From positions 1 to 46,395 of the forward strand of contig JAMPIQ010000013.1 of NCBI GenBank assembly GCA_024699855.1: 46,395 nucleotides of DNA. The letters run 5' to 3'. The first letter of the stretch is position 1, and each line of letters starts with the position of its first letter. Both the position numbers and the translations under genes were made by a program. Below the pieces are notes generated by a model, which was not told the origin of the DNA, did not search any database, and saw only the letters and a program-made list of their open reading frames with translations. Of this stretch, positions 20,901 through 30,530 are shown piece by piece. The stretch is from Aphelenchoides besseyi (taxonomy: Eukaryota > Nematoda > Chromadorea > Rhabditida > Aphelenchoididae).

Positions 20901-22346
20901 ATGCGGTCGGCCGCAATCCTCTTTCTGGACAAGGCTGAACCCATTTCAACGCGCGACACCTCGAACGAATCGATTATTCCGGAGCAGGAAAAGCGCCGCG
21001 ACGACATGCGTGCGGTCGTCCTCGTGCCGGTCCTCAAGCAGCGCGAAAACGCGCGATGCGGCTGCTGGCCCGGCTGCCCCCGGCCGTTCGGTCGAAGCCA
21101 AGCTTGAGGAAGCGAAGGGACTGGCGCTCGCCATCGATCTGGAAGTGACGCAGGGTCTCATCGTTCCGGTGAACCAGCCGCGCCCGGCCACGCTGTTTGG
21201 AACGGGCAAGATCGAAGAAATCGGTCATCTTCTCGAAGAGACCGATTCCGGCCTGGTGATCGTCGATCATCCGCTGACCCCGGTGCAGCAGCGCAATCTC
21301 GAAAAGCAATGGAATTGCAAGGTCATCGACCGCACGGGCCTGATCCTTGAAATCTTCGGCCGCCGCGCCTCCACAAAGGAAGGCACGCTGCAGGTCGATC
21401 TTGCGCATCTGAACTACCAGAAGGGCCGCCTCGTCCGAAGCTGGACCCACCTTGAACGCCAGCGCGGCGGTGTTGCGGGCTTCATGGGCGGCCCGGGTGA
21501 AACCCAGATCGAGGCCGACCGCCGGCTTTTGCAGGAACGCATCGTCAAGCTGGAGCGCGAGCTGGAAACAGGTGGTGCGCACGCGCCAGCTACACCGCGC
21601 CAAGCGGCCCGCAAGGTACCGCATCCGATCGTCGCGCTGGTCGGTTACACCAATGCCGGCAAATCCACGCTGTTCAACCGCATCACCGGCGCCGGCGTTC
21701 TGGCGGAGGATATGCTGTTCGCCACGCTCGACCCGACCTTGCGCCGCATGAAATTGCCGCATGGTCGCACCGTCATCCTGTCCGATACGGTCGGTTTCAT
21801 TTCCGACCTTCCGACGCATCTGGTCGCCGCTTTCCGCGCCACTCTGGAAGAGGTGCTGGAAGCCGATCTCGTTCTGCATGTGCGCGATATGTCCGATCCG
21901 GACAATGCCGCCCAGTCTGCGGATGTGTTGCGTATTCTCGGTGACCTCGGCATTGACGAGAAGGAAGCGGAAAAGCGCATCATCGAGGTCTGGAACAAGG
22001 TCGACCGTCTCGAGCCGGAAGCGCATGACGCCATCATGCAGCGCGCCGAAGGTCGTTCGGATATCCGCGCTGTTTCGGCCATCACGGGTGAGGGCGTCGA
22101 TGCCCTGATGGACGAGATTTTCAAAGCGTCTTTCCGGTGTTTCTGACGGAAACGACCGTTGTCCTCTCCATCGAACAATTGCCGCTGATCTCCTGGGTCT
22201 ACAGCAATTCCATCGTCGACGGTCGTGAAGACCATGAGGACGGATCGGTCGCGCTCGATGTGCGCCTTTCGGAAGCGCAAGCGGCCGAACTGGAACGGAA
22301 GCTTGGTAAAGTGACTATCCGCGAACGCGAGGACTGGGAGCGCTGA
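20901..22346 (+). CDS. hflX: Ribosome-associated GTPase HflX, several frameshifts
   Basis: HflX is a GTPase that splits stalled or idle ribosomes. The N-terminal HflX domain carries TLFGTGKIEEIGHLL and KEGTLQVDLAHLNYQKGRLV. The G domain carries VGYTNAGKSTLFNRIT (G1) and LSDTVGFISDLP (G3). The start is uncertain; I used the Met at 20901, which is in frame with the SIIPEQEKRRDDMRAVV segment. Frame breaks lie near 21050 and 22125. A further pair near 21568 and 21610 cancels out, so the frame looks whole while about 14 residues between them are wrong. The stop at 22344-22346 sits in the loop of a hairpin. hfq-hflX adjacency is classic. Confidence 0.92.
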
Positions 22347-22353
22347 GCGCTCC
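22337..22353 (+). terminator. Hairpin at the hflX stop codon
   Basis: This is a perfect 7-base stem (GGAGCGC / GCGCTCC) whose three-base loop is the hflX stop TGA. Only a weak T-containing tail follows, so terminator strength is doubtful. The palindromic element that begins 23 bases later may contribute to stopping transcription. Confidence 0.45.
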
Positions 22354-22375
22354 TTGAATTGTCCCCAAACTCTGT

Positions 22376-22492
22376 CCGTCATTCCGGCCTTGAGCCGGAA
22401 TCCAGCCACGACGCGTCTGCGTCGTGAAAAACGAGTCTTTTGCGATCAAGGACTTGATCGCACTGGACCCGGACTAAATCCGGGGTGACGGT
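22376..22492. repeat. Mosaic palindromic intergenic element (RIME-like)
   Basis: This 117-base non-coding element lies between the convergent ends of hflX and mazG. It is built from four consecutive hairpins: 22382-22400 (TTCCGGC stem), 22407-22426 (CACGACGC stem), 22442-22461 (GCGATCAAG stem) and 22468-22484 (CCCGGA stem). The outer ends, CCGTCATTCCGG and CCGGGGTGACGG, pair with each other over 12 positions if G-U pairs are allowed. This modular palindrome resembles the intergenic mosaic elements dispersed in Rhizobiaceae genomes. Its match to a named family was not tested. Confidence 0.75.
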
Positions 22493-22495
22493 GGG

Positions 22496-23343
22496 CTAGG
22501 ACGAAACCGTATCAAGCGAACGTTCGATGCGTTTCGCCGCCTGCCAGAGATCTTCCATTCTCTCGAGGCTCGCTTCTTCCAGCGTTTCGCCATTTTGAGT
22601 GAGCGACGTTTCGATGTGATTGAAACGCCTGCGGAATTTCGTGTTCGTACCGCGCAGCGTATCTTCCGGATCGGCTTTTGACATGCCTGCCGATATTGAC
22701 GAGGGCAAAAATGAGATCGCCTAGCTCGTCCGAGACCTTTTCCGGTTTTCCTTCCGCCAGCGCCTCACGCAGTTCGGCGATTTCCTCCTCGATCTTGTCG
22801 AGAATGGGAGCGGGATTCGACCAGTCGAAACCGGCACGCGCTGCCTGTTCCTGCAGCTTCAGGGCTTCGGTCAGCGCCGGCTGGCTGCGCTGTACGCCGC
22901 CCAGAAAGCCGGCCTTGAAATCCTCGGTGATACCACGTCGCGCGCGTCGCTCTGCACGCTCGCGTTTTTCTTCCGCCTTGATGCGATCCCATTGCAGTTT
23001 TGACGCCGTCCGGCGTGTCGGCGTCGGATACGGCGAAGACATGGGGATGCCGTCGGATCATCTTCGAGGTCACGGCATGCACTACGTCTCCGAAGGCGAA
23101 TTCGCCCATCTCTTCGGCAATACGAGCATGGAAAACCACCTGCAGCAGAAGGTCGCCCAGCTCCTCGCAAAGATCGTCCATGTCCTTTCGCTCGATGGCG
23201 TCGGCGACTTCATAAGCCTCTTCAATGGTATAGGGCTTGATCGTCTCGAAGGTCTGCACGACATCCCAAGGGCAACCGGTTTCCGGCTGCCGCAGGGCTT
23301 CCATGATCTCGATCAGGCGGGAAATATCCTTCGAGGCTTCCAT
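22496..23343 (-). CDS. mazG: Nucleoside triphosphate pyrophosphohydrolase MazG, two frameshifts
   Basis: MazG hydrolyses (d)NTPs to monophosphates and pyrophosphate, cleaning the pool of non-canonical nucleotides. The N-terminal domain carries [20 protein letters not shown] and then [11 protein letters not shown] and [13 protein letters not shown]. The second domain repeats the pattern with [12 protein letters not shown] and [15 protein letters not shown]. Both all-alpha NTP-PPase domains have the EExxE/ExxD metal motifs. Frame breaks occur near 23003 and 22683. The corrected length, about 282 residues, is normal. The stop TAG at 22496-22498 lies directly against the palindromic element. Confidence 0.9.
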
Positions 23344-23398
23344 AGTGTCTCAAACCTTCGTTCTTTGTTTCTGCGCATCGCCGGGACGCGGAAATGCT

Positions 23399-24004
23399 CT
23401 AGTTCAATGGAATGTCGTTGCCGCTCTTCGACGACTGGTAGCTGGTGGAAAGATCGTCATAGGCTGCCTTGATGCGGGCCGTCTGCGCCTTCAACGTGGT
23501 CTTCCGCGGATCGTCTTCACCCTCCACCAGATCGGCAATGAAATACGAATTCCAGAAGGCATTGTTGCGGCGATACCCGCCCGGTTCCAGTCCGAAAACT
23601 TCCTTGAGGATTTTCAGGTCGTGAGGGATCGCGAAAGCGTCGCGGGGAATCCTCGTGGCTGAAGAAGGAGTAGAAATTATCGAAGCCCGCCCAGGTGATG
23701 GCGGACATGCACATGGTGCATGGTTCGTGGGTGGAGAGAAAAATCAGCTCCTTCGTGTTCGGCTTTTCGCCCAACTCGTAAAACCGTTTCAGCGTGTGCA
23801 CTTCGCCATGCCAGAGCGGATTTTCCAGCTCGTTATTGGTCTCGGCGATCACCAGCGACAGGTCCGATTTGCGCAGGATCGCCGCACCGAAAACCTTGTT
23901 GCCCAAGGCTGACGCCACGCGCCGTCAAGGGCAGGATATCGTGTTCGATGACATCGAGAAGGCGGGCGGCGAGGGTGGAGCTGGTCAAGGGTCTTGTCCT
24001 TCAT
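23399..24004 (-). CDS. Nucleoside deaminase (cytidine/deoxycytidylate deaminase family), several frameshifts
   Basis: This is a zinc-dependent deaminase of about 200 residues. The zinc motif is visible as WHGEVHTL plus STHEPCTMCMSAITWAG (H-x-E and P-C-x2-C). The N-terminal part, from ATG at 24004, shifts frame twice before VFGAAILRKSDLSLVIAETN. After NFYSFFSHEDS, the C-terminal 60 residues are spread over other frames and finish SGNDIPLN with TAG at 23399-23401. The substrate could be a free base, a nucleoside or a guanine-like compound; I cannot choose. It lies 55 bases upstream of mazG on the same strand, which suggests shared nucleotide-hygiene expression. Confidence 0.8.
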
Positions 24005-24251
24005 GCCGCTTTAAGGAAAAGCGGTCTTCGCATGGGGAAATCGACAGTCGATGGTCGCTCCTTGTTCGGCGCGAGAACCCGCTTTGTCAAGGGATTGCAA
24101 GGGGATTCTCAGAGCTTGCGCAGGTGCGGAAAAGCATCGCCGGTTTGTTTTCCTCCAAAACCGGGGTCTTCGAGAAATAAAAATCCAGGTGCCGGAAAGG
24201 CTTGAATTTCTGTTTCTTCAATCTTGCACCGCAATGCGGGATATATGTCCA
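24005..24251. promoter_or_regulatory. Divergent region between deaminase and cysG operon
   Basis: These 247 bases contain no family-supported gene. The cysG-cysI operon promoter and the deaminase-mazG promoter should both be here. I see no clear terminator, riboswitch or operator palindrome. Confidence 0.4.
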
Positions 24252-25715
24252 ATGCACAACGAACATGATTTTTCCGCTGCTGGCGACCGCCTTTCAACCT
24301 TCCCCGCTTTCTTCCGGGTCGAGGGACGGCAGGTCGCTGTTTTCGGAAATGGCGATGAAGCCTTCGCGAAGGTAAGGCTTCTCGCCAACACCAACGCGCA
24401 TATCATTGCCTATGCCGACAAGCCGGAAGCCGATTTTGCCCGTTATATCAGCGAAAATGGCATTGCTCATCGAGCTTTGGCTTTCGCCGGCGAATTGATC
24501 GAAGGCGCCACGCTGGTCTTCGCCGCTACCGGCGATGAGGCGCTGGACCGTGAGATCGTCACCCTCGCGCGCGCCGCGAAAATTCCCGCCAATGCGGTGG
24601 ATCAGCCGGAATTCTGCGATTTCTTTACCCCCGCGCTCGTCGCCCGCGCGCCCGTCGCCGTGGCTATCGGCACGGAAGGGGCAGGGCCGGTTCTCGCCCA
24701 GATGATCCGCGCCCGCATCGACCAGATGCTGTCGCCGTCGCTTGGCAAGCTTGCGCGCCTTGCCGTGCAGTATCGTGATGCGGCCGAGGAGAACGTGCCG
24801 AAGGGCGCCTTGCGGCGCAATTTCTGGCGACGGTTCTTTTCAGGTGCAGTGGCGGATGCCGTCGCCGTTGGCGACACGCTCTCCGCCCGTCAGGCCGTCG
24901 ACCGCCTGCTGCAATCGCCCGAACGCAGCGAAGGCCGTATCTGGCTCGTCGGCGCAGGACCGGGCGCTGAAGATCTGCTGACGCTGCGTGCGCAGCGCGT
25001 GCTGATGGAAGCCGATGTGATCGTTTACGATGCGCTTGTGCCACAGGCGATTGTCGATATGGGCCGCCGCGATGCCGAGCGCCTCTCCGTCGGCAAGCGC
25101 AAGGGCTGCCACAGCAAGTCGCAGGACGAGATTAACCGCCTGCTGGTGCGCCTCGGCAAAGATGGCAAGCGCGTCGTGCGCCTCAAATCCGGCGATCCGC
25201 TGGTCTATGGCCGGGCGGGTGAAGAAATGGCGGCGCTGCGTGAGGCCGGTATTGCCTATGAGATCGTGCCCGGCATCACGTCGGCCTTCGCCGCCGCTGC
25301 GGATTTCGAATTGCCGCTGACGCTGCGCGGTGTCGCTTCATCGCTGATTTTCACCACCGGCCACGATCTGGCTGGCGATGTCCTGCCCGATTGGGCAAGG
25401 CTTGCGGTTTCCGGCGCCACCATCGCCGTCTATATGGGCCGCAGTGTTGCTGCTTCGGTCGCGAAGCGGCTGATCGACGCGGGATTGGGTGTGGAAACCA
25501 CGGTTGCCGTCATCGAAAACGCCAGCCGCGCGGATCGCCGCCTGCTGCATGGCACACTGAACGATCTGCCCGAACTCGAACATCGCGATGAACTGACCGG
25601 CCCGGTCATGGTCATCATCGGCGATGCGGTGGCGGGCGCCAATTTTGACAGGTCCGAGGCGCTTGCATTGTCAGTGCGGCCGGCGGATTTCAAACGGGAG
25701 TATGTAAATGGCTGA
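24252..25715 (+). CDS. cysG: Siroheme synthase CysG
   Basis: This multifunctional enzyme makes siroheme from uroporphyrinogen III: SAM-dependent bis-methylation, NAD-dependent oxidation and iron insertion. It has 487 residues and an intact frame. The N-terminal dehydrogenase/chelatase has a Rossmann fold (VAVFGNGDEAFAKVRLL, about residue 30). The methyltransferase half begins IWLVGAGPGAEDLLTLRA near residue 232, with VYDALVP and VRLKSGDPLVYGRAGEE following. I chose ATG 24252 (MHNEHDFSAAG), since the longer upstream reading has no family support. It overlaps the next gene by 8 bases and supplies the cofactor for the sulfite reductase downstream. Confidence 0.93.
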   Translation: MHNEHDFSAAGDRLSTFPAFFRVEGRQVAVFGNGDEAFAKVRLLANTNAHIIAYADKPEADFARYISENGIAHRALAFAGELIEGATLVFAATGDEALDREIVTLARAAKIPANAVDQPEFCDFFTPALVARAPVAVAIGTEGAGPVLAQMIRARIDQMLSPSLGKLARLAVQYRDAAEENVPKGALRRNFWRRFFSGAVADAVAVGDTLSARQAVDRLLQSPERSEGRIWLVGAGPGAEDLLTLRAQRVLMEADVIVYDALVPQAIVDMGRRDAERLSVGKRKGCHSKSQDEINRLLVRLGKDGKRVVRLKSGDPLVYGRAGEEMAALREAGIAYEIVPGITSAFAAAADFELPLTLRGVASSLIFTTGHDLAGDVLPDWARLAVSGATIAVYMGRSVAASVAKRLIDAGLGVETTVAVIENASRADRRLLHGTLNDLPELEHRDELTGPVMVIIGDAVAGANFDRSEALALSVRPADFKREYVNG

Positions 25716-26022
25716 CAAGGTTTTGACCGCCAACCGCCTGAGCGATGGCATCGCCGTCTGGCTCGATGCCAACGGGGAGTGGACGGAGAACCTGCAGGGC
25801 GCAATCGTTGCCCGCCATGCGGAGGCCGTCGCCTCGTTTGAGGAAATCGGCAAGCGGGATTTCTCCGCCAACAAGGTCGTCGATGTGGCCGTCATCGATG
25901 TCATCGAAGAGAACGGCAAGCTTTGGCCGACGCGTCTTCGCGAACGCATTCGCGCCGCCGGCCCCACCGTGCACTATGCCACCGGCTTCAAGCCGGCCGA
26001 TGCAGCATTCATCGCAGTCTGA
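25708..26022 (+). CDS. DUF2849 protein of the sulfite reductase operon
   Basis: This is a 104-residue soluble protein of unknown function. It belongs to the DUF2849 family, which sits almost always between cysG and cysI in alphaproteobacteria. It starts MADKVLTANRLSDGIAVWLD and ends in GPTVHYATGFKPAD. No metal or cofactor motif is visible. Tight packing (8-base overlap with cysG, 8-base gap to cysI) implies a role in sulfite reduction or siroheme delivery, by context only. Confidence 0.85.
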   Translation: MADKVLTANRLSDGIAVWLDANGEWTENLQGAIVARHAEAVASFEEIGKRDFSANKVVDVAVIDVIEENGKLWPTRLRERIRAAGPTVHYATGFKPADAAFIAV

Positions 26023-26030
26023 GGAATAAT

Positions 26031-27507
26031 ATGTACCGTTACGACGAGTTCGATCACGCATTTGTTGAAGGCCGCGTGGCGCAGTTTCGCGATCAGGTCG
26101 AGCGCCGCCTTTCCGGCGAACTGGCCGAGGATGCGTTCAAGCCGCTGCGCCTGATGAACGGCGTCTATCTTCAGCTGCATGCCTATATGCTGCGCGTCGC
26201 CATTCCTTACGGCACGCTGAATTCGAAGCAGATGCGGATGCTGGCTCATATTGCCCGCAAATATGACCGGGGTTATGGCCACTTCACCACCCGTCAGAAC
26301 ATCCAGTACAACTGGCCGCGCCTTTCCGATACGCCGGATATCCTGTCCGAACTGGCGAGCGTGGAAATGCACGCGCTTCAGACGTCCGGCAACTGCATTC
26401 GCAACGTCACCGCCGATCATTTCGCCGGCGCGGCCGCCGATGAGGTCGCCGATCCGCGTCCCTATGCGGAAATCCTGCGCCAGTGGTCTTCCGTTCACCC
26501 GGAATTCTCCTTCCTGCCGCGCAAGTTCAAGATCGCCGTCACCGGCGCCGAGCGCGACCGTGCCGCCATTCAGGTGCACGATATCGGCCTGCATCTGAAA
26601 AAGAACGATAAGGGTGAGATCGGTTTTCGCCGTCTATGTCGGCGGCGGGCAGGGCCGCACGCCGATGATCGCCAAGAAAATCCGCGACTTCCTGCCGGAA
26701 GAGGACTTGCTTTCCTACACGACGGCAATCATGCGCGTTTATAACCTGCACGGCCGCCGCGACAATAAATACAAGGCGCGCATCAAGATCCTCGTGCACG
26801 AGACCGGTGCGGAAGAACTGGCCCGCCAGGTCGAGGTCGAATTCGCTGAACTCAAGAACACCGAGTTGAAGCTTCCGGATGCCGATATTGCGGCAATCAC
26901 CGCTTATTTCGCGCCGCCGGCGCTGAAGGATCGGCCGGAAGGCTGGGAAAGCCTGGCGCGCTGGAAGCGGGCCGATGAAGGTTTTGCCCGTTTTGTCGAG
27001 CAGAACGTCGCGCCGCACAAGCATCCCGATTACGGCATGGTGACGATCTCGCTGAAGCTGATCGGCGGCATTCCGGGCGATGCGACCGATGAGCAGATGG
27101 AACTCGTCGCCGATATCGCCGCGGAATATGCTTTCGATGAAATCCGTATCAGCCATGAGCAGAACATCATCCTGCCGCATGTGGCGCTGGCCGATCTCGA
27201 GCCGGTTTATCGCGCACTGGTGGGTGCGGGCCTCGCGACCGCCAATGCCGGGCTGATCACCGATATCATTGCCTGTCCCGGGCTGGACTATTGCGCGCTC
27301 GCCAATGCGCGCTCCATTCCGGTGGCGCAGGAAATTTCCACCCGCTTCGGTTCGCCGGAGCGTCAGGCGGAAATCGGTGAGCTGAAGATCAAGATTTCCG
27401 GCTGCATCAATGCCTGCGGCCACCACCATGTCGGCCATATCGGCCTGCTGGGTGTGGAAAAGAAGGGCGCGGAACTTTACCAGATCACGCTTGGCGGATC
27501 GGGCGAT

Positions 27508-27557
<50 letters not shown>

Positions 27558-27702
27558 AGTCACCGACGCCATCGAAACCATCGTCGACACCTATCTCGGG
27601 CTTCGCCTTTCGAAGGAAGAAATTTTCCTCGAAGCCTATCGCCGCGTTGGACCGCAACCGTTCAAGGATGCGCTCTACGGTTCCGCTGCAGAAGCCGCCT
27701 GA
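26031..27702 (+). CDS. cysI: Sulfite/nitrite reductase hemoprotein CysI, one frameshift
   Basis: This siroheme- and 4Fe-4S-containing enzyme reduces sulfite to sulfide in assimilation. N-terminal marks are GHFTTRQNIQYNWP and QTSGNCIRNVTADH, which contact the substrate and siroheme. The cluster cysteines are in CPGLDYCALANARS (C-x5-C) and SGCINACGHHHVGHIG (C-x3-C). One extra T near 26624 splits the gene before AVYVGGGQGRTP; the corrected product is about 556 residues. An assimilatory nitrite reductase is the alternative, but the cysG-DUF2849-DUF934 context favours sulfite. The natural electron donor could be ferredoxin reduced by the Fpr encoded downstream. Confidence 0.92.
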
Positions 27703-27712
27703 GGAGAATGCC

Positions 27713-28219
27713 ATGACGAAAATCTGGAACCGCGACGGCTTCGTGGAAAACGATCCCTGGCTGATCGAAACGGAAGAAGTGAAAGCGACGGCGGAGCAGA
27801 AGCCCGTGCTGCCGCTCGCCGATTTTCTGGTTCGTGCCGCCGAAAGCAACGATATCGGCCTCGGCGTTCTGATCACGCCCGCCGACGATGTGACGCGGCT
27901 CGGACCCTATCTCGACCGTATCGACCTTGTCGCCATAAGCTTCCCGGCCTTCAATGACGGACGCGGGTTCAGCCACGCTTCGCTGCTGCGCAGTCGTCTC
28001 GGTTTTGCGGGCGAGGTGAGGGCGGTTGGCGACGTCCTGATCGATCAGGTGCCGCTGATGCTTCGCACCGGCTTCACCAGCTTTGCGGTGACGAACGGCA
28101 CGGCCATCCGCCGCCTGTCCGAAAATCGCCTGCCGGAAATTCCGGTTTATTACCAGCCGACAGCCAAGCCGGCGAGCGGCGGTGAGGCCTATAGCTGGCG
28201 TCGTCGTGCGTCTCTATGA
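27713..28219 (+). CDS. DUF934 protein, sulfite reductase partner
   Basis: This is a 168-residue protein of the DUF934 family, annotated elsewhere as an oxidoreductase accessory probably involved in sulfite reduction. It starts MTKIWNRDGFVENDPW. The core LIDQVPLMLRTGFTSFAV is typical, and the end is YSWRRRASL. It begins 10 bases after cysI and closes the operon. Biochemical function is not established. Confidence 0.87.
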   Translation: MTKIWNRDGFVENDPWLIETEEVKATAEQKPVLPLADFLVRAAESNDIGLGVLITPADDVTRLGPYLDRIDLVAISFPAFNDGRGFSHASLLRSRLGFAGEVRAVGDVLIDQVPLMLRTGFTSFAVTNGTAIRRLSENRLPEIPVYYQPTAKPASGGEAYSWRRRASL

Positions 28220-28225
28220 CACGTT

Positions 28226-28263
28226 GCGTGGAAATATGAGTTTTTGATACATATTTCCTACGC
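28226..28263. promoter_or_regulatory. AT-rich dyad downstream of DUF934
   Basis: This is a 13-base inverted repeat, GCGTGGAAATATG against CATATTTCC-T-ACGC, with one bulged T and an 11-base spacer. It begins 6 bases after the DUF934 stop and about 100 bases before fpr. There is no T run after it, so it is not a standard terminator. It could be an operator for fpr or an mRNA-end hairpin. Confidence 0.45.
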
Positions 28264-28365
28264 ACATGGCAGTATTGACATTCTCATGCCTTCAAACCGG
28301 AGCAAAAATGGTATAATTGCCCGGTCGGAGAATGTCGCATCGAATAAGAATGGACGGAACCTGAA

Positions 28366-29178
28366 ATGAACGCGCCAGCCAAGACGGAAGATTTCGCGAT
28401 CAAGATACCTGACGGTGTTTACGCCGAGACGGTTTTATCGGTGGAACACTATACCGACCACCTGTTCCGTTTCCGTATGACGCGCCCGGCCGGCTTCCGT
28501 TTCCGTTCCGGCGAATTCGCCATGATCGGCCTGATGGTCGGCGACAAGCCGATCTATCGCGCCTATTCCATCGCCAGCCCTGCCTGGGACGAGGAACTGG
28601 AATTCTTCTCGATCAAGGTTCCGAACGGTCCGCTGACGTCGCATCTCCAGGCAATCAAGCCCGGCGATACCGTTCTGATGCGCAAGAAGCCGACAGGCAC
28701 GCTGGTTCTGGATGCGCTGACGCCCGGCAGACGGCTTTACATGTTCTCCACCGGCACCGGCATCGCGCCTTTCGCGAGCCTGATCCGTGACCCGGAGACC
28801 TATGAGAAGTTCGAGGAAGTCATCCTCACCCATACCTGCCGCGACGTGGCCGAGCTGAAATACGGCTTCGATCTGGTCGAGGAAATCCGTAACCACGAAT
28901 TCCTGAACGAGATCGTCGGCGACAAGCTGAAGCACTATGCGACCGTCACCCGCGAAGATTACCCCTTCAAGGGCCGCATCACCACGCTGATCGAGAACGG
29001 CAAGCTGTTTGCGGATCTCGGCGTCCCGGCGCTCGATCCCGAAATCGATCGCGGCATGATCTGCGGCTCCTCGGCAATGCTGAAGGACACCAAGGAGCTT
29101 CTGGAAAAAGCCGGCCTGAACGAAGGCGCCAACAACAAGCCCGCCGAATTCGTGATCGAGCGCGCTTTCGTCGGTTGA
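28366..29178 (+). CDS. fpr: Ferredoxin--NADP+ reductase
   Basis: This FAD enzyme exchanges electrons between NADPH and ferredoxin or flavodoxin. It has 270 residues and an intact frame. The FAD motif RAYSIASP is near residue 65, with the pyrophosphate-binding STGTGIAPFASLI near residue 126 and GMICGSSAML near residue 228. The end ERAFVG is the short C-terminal tail of bacterial-type FPRs. It follows the sulfite reductase operon after 146 bases, so it likely has its own promoter but plausibly serves the same electron flow. In proteobacteria fpr is often oxidative-stress responsive. Confidence 0.94.
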   Translation: MNAPAKTEDFAIKIPDGVYAETVLSVEHYTDHLFRFRMTRPAGFRFRSGEFAMIGLMVGDKPIYRAYSIASPAWDEELEFFSIKVPNGPLTSHLQAIKPGDTVLMRKKPTGTLVLDALTPGRRLYMFSTGTGIAPFASLIRDPETYEKFEEVILTHTCRDVAELKYGFDLVEEIRNHEFLNEIVGDKLKHYATVTREDYPFKGRITTLIENGKLFADLGVPALDPEIDRGMICGSSAMLKDTKELLEKAGLNEGANNKPAEFVIERAFVG

Positions 29179-29202
29179 TCCCATAAAAAGCTACGAGATT
29201 TC

Positions 29203-29227
29203 AGGAGGCCGTCAGGCCTCCTTTTTG
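29203..29227. terminator. Bidirectional terminator between fpr and MFS gene
   Basis: An 8-base stem (AGGAGGCC / GGCCTCCT) with a GTCA loop is followed by five T on the plus strand, a good terminator for fpr. The same hairpin contains the probable stop codon of the convergent MFS gene (complement of 29212-29214). Confidence 0.8.
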
Positions 29228-30530
29228 TTTGCGCCTTCAGTGCCGGTGTTGAGAGGCGGGCGTCGTCATCCTGTTTCGGGGCTATTTCGTTGCGATAGAG
29301 AAGAAGAAAAAGCCCGATGGCGATAGCGGCAATGCCGCCGCCGACGAGATGCGACAGCGAATAACCGCCCTTCGTCACCAGCCAGCCTGCGACGACATTG
29401 CTGAACGATGCGCCGATACCCTGAACCATCATGACGCTGGCAAGCCCGACATTAAAACGACCGGTGCCTTTCAAAATCCTTTCCACCGCAACCGGGGTGA
29501 CGATGCCGAGCAGGCCCGCGCCAACGCCATCGAGAAACTGCACCGGGAAAATCACCCAGAAATCCGTAAAGGCCGAGGCGAGGAAACCGCGTATCGGCAA
29601 CGCGATCAGCGCGATGATGAAAACGGTCGAGAGACCGAAACGGCGTATCAGCCATGGGGCCATTGCGGCGACGAAGATCATCGCGAATTGCGCGACGCCG
29701 GTAATGATGGCGGTGGTGCGGAAGGGCGTCTGCAGTTCGATGGCGAAATCCTGCGCGATCAACCTGCCCATCGGGGCGTTGCCGAAGTGGAAAACGAGCA
29801 GAATAATGGCGAGAAAGATCAGCCCGCGTTCGTGCAGCAGCACCCTGATGCCGGACGGTCCCGGCTCTCCCTTGTCTTCGGCAAGGCCACGCGCAACCTT
29901 GTGATCAATCCTATCGGGATCAATGGCCGCCGTAGCGAGCAGGGCGCCTGCAGCGGTCAGCAGCATCAGACCGATGATCCCGTTCATGCCGAAGAACGTT
30001 ACGACCACATAAGTCGCGAAAAGCGACGCAAAATTACCACCACCGTGGTTCCAGAACTCATTGCGCGAAATCTGGTGGGAGAACAGTCGCTCGCCGACAA
30101 GACCGAGTGTGAGGCCGGCAAGCGCGGGACCGACGACTGCGCCAACCACCGCCGTCATGATCTGGCCTGTCCAGACGATCCAAACATCCGGAAAGATCAG
30201 CGTGATCAACGCCCCGACGGTCACGAGAACAACGGGGATGGCAATCAGCGTTCGTTTCCACGTCGTGCCATCCACCAGCGCGCCGCAGAGCGGTGTGGCA
30301 AGCAGACCGACGAGGCCACCGACCGTGGCGATCATGCCCAACGAAAGCGAAGACCAGCCCTGTGTCGCCAGAAATGCATCCAGAAACGGCCCGAGGCCGT
30401 CACGGGCATCGGCAAGGAAAAAATTCAGCGCTGCAAGGGCAAAAAGCGTGCGGTCTGAGATACCACCGCTACGCGGCAAGCCACCGGAAGGAAGTCCGCC
30501 GGGTGGTGCCGAAACGCCGATTGTCGTCAT
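29212..30530 (-). CDS. MFS transporter, stop codon lost to one missing base
   Basis: This is a 12-helix major-facilitator permease. It starts MTTIGVSAPPGGLPSG, then NFFLADARDGLGPFLDAFLA, with a charged central loop and a last helix GGGIAAIAIGLFLLLYRNEI. As written, the frame runs on through the terminator into antisense fpr, ending at 28959. If the A run (complement of 29222-29226) had one more base, the end would be QTKKEA and TGA at 29212-29214, inside the terminator. That gives about 439 residues, normal for the family. Substrate unknown; it resembles the group of rhizobial MFS proteins annotated as drug or sugar-efflux permeases. Confidence 0.85.

Noticed and set aside
26539..27876. A 445-residue minus-strand open frame
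   Set aside because: It is antisense to cysI, which carries clear siroheme-cluster cysteine motifs.
29349..30458. A 369-residue plus-strand open frame rich in Arg, Asp and His
   Set aside because: It is antisense to the MFS transporter; its composition is the mirror of membrane helices.
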